Positions 14,585 to 20,465 of a stretch of DNA of 20,465 bases are shown here, one piece after another. Under the pieces are notes generated by a model. The model made no database searches. It was not told the origin of the DNA and saw only the letters and a list, made by a program, of their open reading frames with translations. How positions within the stretch are numbered: position 1 is the first letter of the stretch; each line of letters opens with the position of its first letter. A program made the position numbers and the translations under genes. Source of the stretch: Chloroflexota bacterium (GTDB taxonomy: Bacteria; Chloroflexota; Chloroflexia; QHBQ01; JADMIH01); the NCBI GenBank assembly GCA_015478675.1, contig JADMIH010000054.1, forward strand, positions 1 to 20,465. The letters are read 5' to 3'.

Positions 14585-15274
14585 TTAATTGTCATGTGCT
14601 GGAGGTATATTCCCCTCATTCTTGGAACTCTCATACCGATTACTCCGGAATTTAGGGAAGAAGGAAGGGGTGATCTGTGCGTAGGCCACATATTCATCTC
14701 CGAACTCCCTTAACGCGTCCCTCTCCTCGCGCCTCGCCAGCCGCACATACATGGTCACCAGTATCGGGAACATGAGGAGCGTGAGGATAGTAGGCCACTG
14801 AAGAAGGAACCCGACCATGATGGCGATGAAGCCCATGTACTGTGGGTGTCTTACGTATGCGTAAGGACCTGTCGAGGCCAGCTTGCGTTCGCGTTGGGCC
14901 TTGTATAGCACGTCCCAGGCAGTCGCCAGGAGTATGAACCCTCCGCCTATGAACACATAGCTGAACAGGTGCAGCGGATTCAGGTGTGGGTCACCATTCC
15001 AGCCGAACAAGGTCTCCCAGAGGTGCCCGCTGTTATGCGACAGCACGTCCAGGCCGGGGTATATGCTGCCCAACCACCCGGAGAGCAGATAGACTGTTAG
15101 AGGAAAGCCGTACATCTCCGTGAACAGCGCCACTATAAAGGCCGCGAAGGCTCCAAACGATCTCCAATCACGCCCGGTGCGGGGACGTGTGAAGCTGAAG
15201 GCAAAGATGATGAAGACTGCTGCGTTGATGATGACCAGCAGCCATAGGCCATATGCGGGAGATTCTGTGGTCAT
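14585..15274 (-). CDS. ICMT/PEMT-family membrane methyltransferase-like protein
   Basis: This 229-residue protein has about five hydrophobic segments. The C-terminal part holds the family hallmark TGPYAYVRHPQYMGFI (~145-160), followed by REERDALREFGDEYVAYA and a PSFFPKF end. These residues in the isoprenylcysteine carboxyl methyltransferase / phospholipid methyltransferase group bind S-adenosylmethionine at the membrane face. Bacterial members act on mostly unknown lipid or small-molecule substrates. The start codon overlaps the upstream stop by 4 bp (ATGA), with GGTGGAGG ahead of it, so it is co-translated with the DUF2933-like gene. The stop lies next to the decayed kinase. Confidence 0.82.
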   Translation of the reverse strand: MTTESPAYGLWLLVIINAAVFIIFAFSFTRPRTGRDWRSFGAFAAFIVALFTEMYGFPLTVYLLSGWLGSIYPGLDVLSHNSGHLWETLFGWNGDPHLNPLHLFSYVFIGGGFILLATAWDVLYKAQRERKLASTGPYAYVRHPQYMGFIAIMVGFLLQWPTILTLLMFPILVTMYVRLARREERDALREFGDEYVAYAQITPSFFPKFRSNRYESSKNEGNIPPAHDN

Positions 15275-15573
15275 GACACGCCTCCACCCTGGGGTTGATC
15301 CGATTTATCGGCGTTGGCCAACTGTTCGGTAGGTTCTTTATGCCCTTCGTGTCCTTCACGCCCAATATGCCCTTCATGGCCGATATGCCCTTCATCGCTC
15401 GCATCCCCGTGCCCACCGTGCATGAAGAAATGCATCCCCACGCAAAGGAATAGAAAGGCAAAAGGCCACAGACCGAACAGGTGGGCTGTATGCTCGGTGA
15501 CCAGGAAGAAGCCCGCGATAGCCAGGAAAACTATCAGCACCAGGCCTGTTCTACTCTGAATGAAAGTACGCAT
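15271..15573 (-). CDS. DUF2933-like small membrane protein
   Basis: This 100-residue protein has an N-terminal pair of hydrophobic helices (LVLIVFLAIAGFFLV, then FGLWPFAFLFLCVGMHFF) joined by TEHTAHL, ending in HFFMHGGHG. That pattern matches DUF2933 proteins, often found beside metal-resistance genes. The His/Gly-rich tail (EGHIGHEGHIGREGHEGHKE) is built from a short repeated unit and could bind metal ions, which is inference. AAGGAG precedes the ATG. It overlaps the next gene by 4 bp, forming an operon with the ICMT-like protein. Function unknown. Confidence 0.75.
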   Translation of the reverse strand: MRTFIQSRTGLVLIVFLAIAGFFLVTEHTAHLFGLWPFAFLFLCVGMHFFMHGGHGDASDEGHIGHEGHIGREGHEGHKEPTEQLANADKSDQPQGGGVS

Positions 15574-15587
15574 ATCGATCTCCTTAT

Positions 15588-15810
15588 CTAGTGTTGAATG
15601 AGCGGTTTGTTATACAGGTCGTCACGGTTCAGAGGCAGCTCACAGGACCCCTCATTGTCAGGCTTCGCAAACAGCGCCTGGATGATGCCGATCCTGCCGG
15701 TGGCAAAGGCCCTCGCGCAGGCCGCCATGTACACCCGCCAGACACGATAGGTCTTTTCCCCCACCAGCCTGGCCGCCTCGCCATGGTTGGCCTCTAATCT
15801 CCACACCCAG
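15588..15810 (-). pseudogene. cfa: 3' end of a cyclopropane-fatty-acyl-phospholipid synthase gene
   Basis: The remaining ~74 codons encode WVWRLEANHGEAARLVGEKTYRVW, RVYMAACARAFATGRIGI and IQALFAKP, then LPLNRDD. This matches the C-terminal helix bundle of CFA synthases, which add a methylene bridge to unsaturated phospholipid chains using S-adenosylmethionine. The whole catalytic methyltransferase domain is missing. The coding sequence stops exactly at the inverted repeat of the ISKra4-type element at 15811, and no 5' half reappears beyond 18513. The ATG at 15816-15818 lies inside the inverted repeat and is not a true start. Confidence 0.75.
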
Positions 15811-15864
15811 GAGACCATTCAATTTCGGAGGCTGGAAGTCTCATATCCCACAGGGGTCCACGAG

Positions 15865-17484
15865 TTAAGCCGCTTGCCTCCGCTCTTCGATTCCCTTCAT
15901 CTTATCCTGCTTCATACCTGAGTACCATCGGCCGAATGTCTGTCTCAGGTCATCATTTTGTACTTGCATTCGTACCTGCATCAACTGATGCGCTCCTCGT
16001 TTGGTCCATCTCATTTGCTGCTTCTTCACCATTCGTTTGCTGATCACTTCGTTCACTGTGGACTCAACGAAGGCGCTTGATATCGTTTCCCCGTTTCGGT
16101 ATCGGTCTCCGTAGTTCACTATGAACGGGCGGTTGGCCCTGATGTAACCATCGAACTCCCATACTGCTTTCACCAACTTCTTCCCCTCTCGGCTTTTCTC
16201 TCCAAGCACATCTAAATCAAATTCCAGGTATTGCAGTGTTTGCAAGGCACAGAATACATTCCCATGCCACAGATACCACTTCACCCGTTCCAACTGGTGG
16301 ATTATCTCATCAGGCGTAGGATATTTCTCTTCCTCCTCTTGTTCTTCATCTTCCTCTTCTTCAATATCAAGGGGCTGAGTTCTAACTCCAACCGGCCCTG
16401 ACAACTTCTGCGGCTTACCCATCTGTGGCATTGGCGTCGGCTTCGGCGTTGGTTTGGGCAGTCCTTTTGCCAGTTGTCCAAGTACTGTCAATCTCATGGC
16501 TGCGTGGAACCAATCGAGGATGTGCTCAGACTGTGGGTTGAGATACATCGGCAAATCCCGAACCGTATCTCCACCATCTGATAGGAAGATGATCTGCTGG
16601 TTCTCCTGCATTCCTTGTCCCTTCAGCACCTCAAACAGTCTGCGTTTGGGCTTGGCATCGTACCCGCTCACAAACCCGAAGCGTTTCGCCTTTCCCTCTT
16701 GGGGCATGCTCTTACCCACAATCACCTCGAATGAGCCAGCCTTACGATTGTCTCCCTCTCGCCCATGTACATACCCACCGTCCAGTCCCACGGTAAGAGG
16801 AGCATCCGGTTCAGGTAGTGAAGCCCAGTCTCGTGGACAACCCTCAATGAACATTGGCTGCTCCTCCCCTAACTCGCTTTCTAGCCGATGGGCCACTTGT
16901 TGTACTTGCTGCGAAAGGACGGCAGTGCTGACAGCTTTATCGAGAGGCAACACATCTTCCAGTAGTCGGGACGTTAGGCCGTATGACATCAATGCTGCCC
17001 ACTTGGTTTGTAGATAGGCGAACTCTGGGGAAGTGCGTTGCGCCAGCAGTGCGACCAAAGGGCTGAAGCTCTTCTTTGCATGGCTATCTGCTTGGTTCTC
17101 TTGCACATCCGGTTGGCGTTCGCAGTCGCTCGTCTGTTGGTGTTGGAGCGAACTTTCGCATGGACAGGTGTAAAGCTGTGGGCTGGGCAGATGCAACTTC
17201 CCGAACAGAGTACGCAAGACTAACGTCCGCCTGCTCTTGATGGCATAAGCGGCACCGCACTGCGGGCAGTAGTTGTGGTGCTCCAGGTAAGCCGCCACTT
17301 GTGCTGTTGCCAACAGATGCTGGATGCCGACTAGCAAACCTTTGGCTTCGGTCAGGGTCAAACCGAGCGTCTCAGGGGTGAGTTGTGTGCTTGCACGTTC
17401 TAAGCAGGCGATCTCTTCCACTAACGGGGTGGCATCGCCCTTCTCACCATCCTCCTCAATAATGACCCGTACTTTCACTCTCAT
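15865..17484 (-). CDS. ISKra4-family transposase
   Basis: This 539-residue protein has a zinc-ribbon-like CPQC at 73-76 with C107 and C109. The DDE core likely uses D235 (TVGLDGGYVHGREG), D303 (IFLSDGGDTVR) and E474 (SAFVESTVNEVISKRM), with HILDWFHAAMRLTVLGQL between. Compared with the 499-residue homologue at 12329-13828 it has an insert at ~344-386, made of a Lys-Pro repeat (PKPTPKPTPMPQ) and an acidic run (DIEEEEDEEQEEEE), within the helical insertion before the catalytic glutamate. The frame is intact. The start codon directly follows five tandem ribosome-site-like repeats. The passenger gene lies upstream on the same strand, 80 bp away. Confidence 0.87.
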   Translation of the reverse strand: MRVKVRVIIEEDGEKGDATPLVEEIACLERASTQLTPETLGLTLTEAKGLLVGIQHLLATAQVAAYLEHHNYCPQCGAAYAIKSRRTLVLRTLFGKLHLPSPQLYTCPCESSLQHQQTSDCERQPDVQENQADSHAKKSFSPLVALLAQRTSPEFAYLQTKWAALMSYGLTSRLLEDVLPLDKAVSTAVLSQQVQQVAHRLESELGEEQPMFIEGCPRDWASLPEPDAPLTVGLDGGYVHGREGDNRKAGSFEVIVGKSMPQEGKAKRFGFVSGYDAKPKRRLFEVLKGQGMQENQQIIFLSDGGDTVRDLPMYLNPQSEHILDWFHAAMRLTVLGQLAKGLPKPTPKPTPMPQMGKPQKLSGPVGVRTQPLDIEEEEDEEQEEEEKYPTPDEIIHQLERVKWYLWHGNVFCALQTLQYLEFDLDVLGEKSREGKKLVKAVWEFDGYIRANRPFIVNYGDRYRNGETISSAFVESTVNEVISKRMVKKQQMRWTKRGAHQLMQVRMQVQNDDLRQTFGRWYSGMKQDKMKGIEERRQAA

Positions 17485-17485
17485 C

Positions 17486-17545
17486 TTGTGTTCCTCCTTG
17501 TGCTCCTCCTTGTGTTCCTCCTTGTGCTCCTCCTTGTGCTCCTCC
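17486..17545 (-). repeat. Five 12-bp tandem repeats, each a Shine-Dalgarno motif, before the transposase start
   Basis: Read on the minus strand the unit is GGAGGAGCACAA or GGAGGAACACAA, repeated five times and ending one base before the ATG at 17484. Every unit contains GGAGG; the nearest has good spacing to the start. It fills most of the gap between the passenger stop and the transposase start. The 12-bp period keeps frame, so upstream initiation would add Gly-Gly-Ala/Thr-Gln units. Confidence 0.9.
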
Positions 17546-17564
17546 TATCCAGGCATTCAGGTGT

Positions 17565-18416
17565 TCAAACTATTCCAATCACTTGCGGCAATCTCCACCG
17601 ATCATCGCCTTGTGCATATTGTCGCAGACGGCGATTGGCCGCCCGACGGTCGAACTTCTCGACATTGAGCCAGTAATCCAGTTGCCGAAGTTCGAGCCGC
17701 AGATTATATCGTAAGTCGCTTCTATAGTCTTCGCTATTACGGTCATCGCAGCCATCGCACCCATCGCAGTAGTCACCATTGTCACAGCCCCCGTGGCCAT
17801 AATTACCATAACCCCCGACTTGGTCTGAAGATTGACCACACGGTTCTTCCACCTCCAGCATTTTCAACACACCGAGCATTTCCAACATTTCCATCAAGCG
17901 TAACTCGATGCGCCAAGGTGTATGTTGTTGGCGTAGAGCCATGAATGCTTCCGGTCCCCCGCAATCTTCGGGCGGGGCTTGTCTTGTGCCGCCGATACAA
18001 AGTGGATAAGTTTGTGTAGGGTCAAAGGGAAGCACGCGCTCCAAGCGCAGTTGGTGCTGCCAGTAATCACCCATATCATACTGATAGAGGAAGCGTTCTT
18101 TGAGGCGCAGGTGCAAATCGGACAAACGCACACCCCAAGGATCATCGTCAAACCACATGCCACCGGGTTGAGCAAGACCATACTCCTTGCCGTGAAGAAC
18201 GAAGCGGTGCAGATGGACATCTTCCCAGCCCATAGTAATTTGGAGGGTATAATGGAGGTCAGCTATCGAGCTATCGCTTCGTACAAGCAGGCGACGCCAA
18301 ATGGCCGGGCTGATTTCAAGCAGCAGCACGTGGACCTGGTAGAGCTGGAGTGGGGTGCTTTCCTCTGAGGTGAGGGACGTAGGTGGCGTAAATGGAATAG
18401 GCGAAGTAAGCAACAT
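17565..18416 (-). CDS. pRiA4b ORF-3-family protein, IS passenger
   Basis: I start it at the ATG at 18416, preceded by AGGAGG at 7 bases; a longer ATG start at 18446 lacks this. The product has 283 residues. Family features are LYQVHVLLLEISPAIWRRL, then SIADLHYTLQITMGWEDVHLH, the FLYQYDMGDYWQHQL block and CIGGTRQAPPEDCGG. These belong to the plasmid pRiA4b ORF-3 / IS1096 TnpR-like fold, whose biochemical role is unknown. A Gly/Asp/Cys repeat tract (GYGNYGHGGCDNGDYCDGCD) is inserted near residue 220. The C-terminus returns to the family pattern (LDYWLNVEKFDRRAANRRL). The family is a frequent companion of transposases, so it may help mobility. It probably shares a transcript with the transposase. 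Confidence 0.82.
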   Translation of the reverse strand: MLLTSPIPFTPPTSLTSEESTPLQLYQVHVLLLEISPAIWRRLLVRSDSSIADLHYTLQITMGWEDVHLHRFVLHGKEYGLAQPGGMWFDDDPWGVRLSDLHLRLKERFLYQYDMGDYWQHQLRLERVLPFDPTQTYPLCIGGTRQAPPEDCGGPEAFMALRQQHTPWRIELRLMEMLEMLGVLKMLEVEEPCGQSSDQVGGYGNYGHGGCDNGDYCDGCDGCDDRNSEDYRSDLRYNLRLELRQLDYWLNVEKFDRRAANRRLRQYAQGDDRWRLPQVIGIV

Positions 18417-18590
18417 CAAGATACCTCCTGGCAAACTGGACCCCAATGGGCTGCTCCATTATATCCGCCTTACCAAAACATCAATCTTCCAGCCTCCGAA
18501 ATTGAATGGTCTCTTGGTATCGGCCCATGAGTAGCAACGGAACAGTAATGTACGCCGGACTCTTGGGACATGGGTGCGATCTTGGACGGG

Positions 18591-20465
18591 CTAGAGCATT
18601 TGCTCATCTGGGTCATTGGGATCACGCAGAGGGCGCAACGCGCCTCGTCTGAGTTGCTCAGCCAGCGTGAACTGGTAGCGCCCCAACATGTGGATGTGCT
18701 TGTGTTTCAAAGGTGACAGTCGTGCCACATCCTCTGCCTTCACCTCCACCCCCTGCCTCTCGAGTTCGTCCAGTGCCACCTGCATGTAGCGAGTATTCCA
18801 AAGGACGAGGACATTAAGCACAAGCCCCAGTGCTCCCAACTGGTCTTCCTGCCCCTCCCTGTAGGGCTGTCGTAGCTCCCCTCGCTGCCCATGGAACAGG
18901 TGGCGTCCCAGGCTGTGTCGACTTTCACCCCTGTTCAATTGGATAAGGATGCGCCGACGGTAGGTTTCATCGTCAAGGAAGGTCAACAAGTGAAGCGTCT
19001 TTGGCACACGTCCGACCTCGCCGATTGCACGAGCCAGCGTAGAGGGTCTGCTGCCAAAGTGCAGGGAGCGAATCAAATCGGAAGCTCTCACTGTGCCCAT
19101 CTTCAGCGAACCTGCTACCCGGAGCAGGTCGTCCCAATTGCGCATTATCAACTTGGTGTTTATGCGATGGCGTGCCACTCCATCAAGCGCCCCATAATCA
19201 GCAGAACGGTCCATGCGCCAGAACCGTGCTTCGCCGATATCGGCCAATCGTGGGCTGAACTGGTAACCAAGCAGCCAAAACAATCCGAAAACTAAGTCGG
19301 AGTATGCTGCGGTGTCAGCCATCAACTCCGTCGGACGTAAGCTGGTCTGCTGCTCCAGTAGTCCGTCCAGAATATAGAGCGAGTCCCGCAGAGTGCCAGG
19401 GATCACGATGCCATGAAAGCCAGTGAACTGGTCGCTGGTGAAGTTGTAGTAGGTAACGCCTCTACCAACTCCGAAGTACTTACTGTTCGGGGCGGCGTTT
19501 ATCGTGCGCACAGGCACCACGAAGCGCAACCCATCAGCCGATGCCACCTCCCCTCCACCCCACGCTTGGGCTAACGGCAAGCGGGAATGGTAATCCACCA
19601 ACCTGGCATTTGCTTGAGTGATGGTTTCTGCCCGAATGTAGTTCTGCTGCACCCAACTCAGGCGCGCTCGTGTCAGCGCCGGAACGTCCTGATGGACGAG
19701 TGGCTCCAACCCGATGTTGCAGGCCTCCGCCAAAAGCACGGCGCAGATGCTGAGCGTCAGGTCTTCCACCCTGGCGTTCCCTTCGCTGACGTGGGTGAAT
19801 TCGTTGGCGAACCCCGTCCATCCTTGCACTTCCAGAATAGCTTCGGGCAGGTCCACCCTCGGCATGAGAGCTTCGACCTGCTCTCGCAGCAGTTGCAAGT
19901 TGGGCGGCTCCTCCAGCTTGTCCAGGCCTGTGAGTATGGGAGTGTCCTTCCCATCAACCCTCTCGATGCGGACAGCAGCATTGGCCGGCAGGTTCTCTGC
20001 TGTGCGCCTGTAGGCTTCATCAAGTTGGCGAGCTAGAGCATCAAGTTCGACTTCCGGTGTGGGTGAATGGTCCAGACTGAGGCAAATCCTGGGCCGCAAC
20101 GACTCCCAGGCCGGTCCCTGTAGCAGTTTGGCGCGAGGATCACCCCAGCGCTCACTGGGCGATGTGAAGATATCCCGGCTTCGTAACCCGTCCTGTAGCC
20201 GCTCCAACACGCAGAAAGTGTAGTAGCGCCGGTCTATCTGACGGCGGCCATGCCGATGACTCTGCGCGTGCCGCACTTGCTGATGCTGGTCGTCCTCGTC
20301 GTCCAGGCCGTTCTGGTGCTGGCGAGTGAGTGTAGGTTGTCTAGGATGGTCGGGGTTCGTAGGGTGGGTAGGGTAGCTAAACACAACCTGACGCCAGGAG
20401 CGATTTATCACCCCACGAGGTGCCAACCTCATCGCTGGCCTGTGCTGCCCCTCGATGCTCTTGAG
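18591..20465 (-). CDS. tnpA: Tn3-family transposase TnpA, C-terminal part (runs off window)
   Basis: At least 624 codons are open to the window edge with no stop, so the 5' end lies outside; TnpA proteins are ~1000 residues. Typical blocks are seen: SWRQVVF, DRRYYTFCVLERLQDGLRSR and SERWGDPRAKLL. These are followed by ASADGLRFVVPV (likely first catalytic Asp), ELMADTAAYSD (second), YREGQEDQLGALGL (likely third acidic residue), then LWNTRYMQVALDEL and ARLSPLKHKHIHMLGRYQF. Tn3 TnpA performs replicative transposition on 38-bp-type ends. Between SWRQVVF and DRRYYTF there is a low-complexity insert rich in Thr/Pro/His/Gln/Asp. The terminal repeat expected past the stop is not recognisable in the 77 bp before the ISKra4-type element, suggesting it was lost. 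Confidence 0.85.
   Translation of the reverse strand, partial: LKSIEGQHRPAMRLAPRGVINRSWRQVVFSYPTHPTNPDHPRQPTLTRQHQNGLDDEDDQHQQVRHAQSHRHGRRQIDRRYYTFCVLERLQDGLRSRDIFTSPSERWGDPRAKLLQGPAWESLRPRICLSLDHSPTPEVELDALARQLDEAYRRTAENLPANAAVRIERVDGKDTPILTGLDKLEEPPNLQLLREQVEALMPRVDLPEAILEVQGWTGFANEFTHVSEGNARVEDLTLSICAVLLAEACNIGLEPLVHQDVPALTRARLSWVQQNYIRAETITQANARLVDYHSRLPLAQAWGGGEVASADGLRFVVPVRTINAAPNSKYFGVGRGVTYYNFTSDQFTGFHGIVIPGTLRDSLYILDGLLEQQTSLRPTELMADTAAYSDLVFGLFWLLGYQFSPRLADIGEARFWRMDRSADYGALDGVARHRINTKLIMRNWDDLLRVAGSLKMGTVRASDLIRSLHFGSRPSTLARAIGEVGRVPKTLHLLTFLDDETYRRRILIQLNRGESRHSLGRHLFHGQRGELRQPYREGQEDQLGALGLVLNVLVLWNTRYMQVALDELERQGVEVKAEDVARLSPLKHKHIHMLGRYQFTLAEQLRRGALRPLRDPNDPDEQML

Larger units (their letters stand above)
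15811..18513 (-). mobile_element. ISKra4-type element with passenger gene (second copy, 2.7 kb)
   Basis: Perfect 28-bp inverted repeats beginning GAGACCATTCAATTTCGGAG bound the element at 15811-15838 and 18486-18513. It holds a leftward ISKra4-family transposase and an upstream same-strand passenger of the pRiA4b ORF-3 family. The ISKra4 family includes elements of this size with passengers. No direct repeat flanks it (CACACCCAG against TTGGTATCG), and the two flanks belong to unrelated genes, so a deletion or rearrangement joined them. Confidence 0.85.

Noticed and set aside
12317..18513. The two ISKra4-type elements as ends of one composite transposon
   Set aside because: Their transposases are clearly diverged and their terminal repeats differ, so they would not mobilise the segment as a pair.

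Overview
This is a mobile-element-rich stretch of a bacterial genome, probably from the Chloroflexota class Ktedonobacteria. I infer that from two ISKra4-type transposases (a family named after Ktedonobacter racemifer), the density of nested insertion sequences, and the many short-period repeats inside genes. None of this was checked by a database search. Almost every ordinary gene here has been cut or abutted by an element.

Layout, left to right. Positions 1-211 hold what looks like the end of an old element: 20-22 bp tandem repeats, a palindrome and a scrap of tyrosine recombinase. A GT39-type membrane glycosyltransferase (212-1783, minus) follows, then the tail of a membrane-protein gene (1852-~2000, minus) that ends at the left end of a large transposon. 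That transposon (about 2001-10512) is the main item. It has complex ends made of TGTC-starting repeats, a tyrosine recombinase (2165-3271, minus), a divergent operon of a TniA-like DDE transposase (3503-5263) and a TniB-like AAA+ ATPase (5260-6270), and a third gene (6251-10248). The third gene overlaps tniB but is split by two nested insertion sequences, 6300-7784 and 7789-8670. Removing both elements and one copy of each target duplication restores one open frame of about 540 codons. Its product is not a recognisable TniQ, and its C-terminus resembles the C-terminal barrel of the TniA in the same operon.

Right of the transposon is a second, unrelated tyrosine recombinase (10747-11979) with a clear promoter and a palindrome at the expected transcription start. 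Next come a Tn3-family remnant (terminal repeat 12035-12064, tnpA tail 12116-12316) abutted by an ISKra4-type IS (about 12317-13919), a frameshifted sensor histidine kinase (about 13985-14560), an overlapping pair encoding a DUF2933-like and an ICMT/PEMT-like membrane protein (14585-15573), and the 3' end of a cyclopropane-fatty-acid synthase gene (15588-15810). That gene is cut by a second, 2.7-kb ISKra4-type element (15811-18513) with 28-bp perfect inverted repeats and a pRiA4b ORF-3-like passenger. The window ends inside a Tn3-family tnpA (18591-20465, minus, 5' end outside).

The likeliest undescribed system is the 2001-10512 transposon. It combines a Mu/TniA transposase, an ATPase, a third protein with a transposase-like C-terminal domain but no catalytic domain I can see, and a tyrosine recombinase where relatives carry a serine resolvase. 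In this copy the third gene is inactivated, so the element may now be immobile or dependent on a helper copy.
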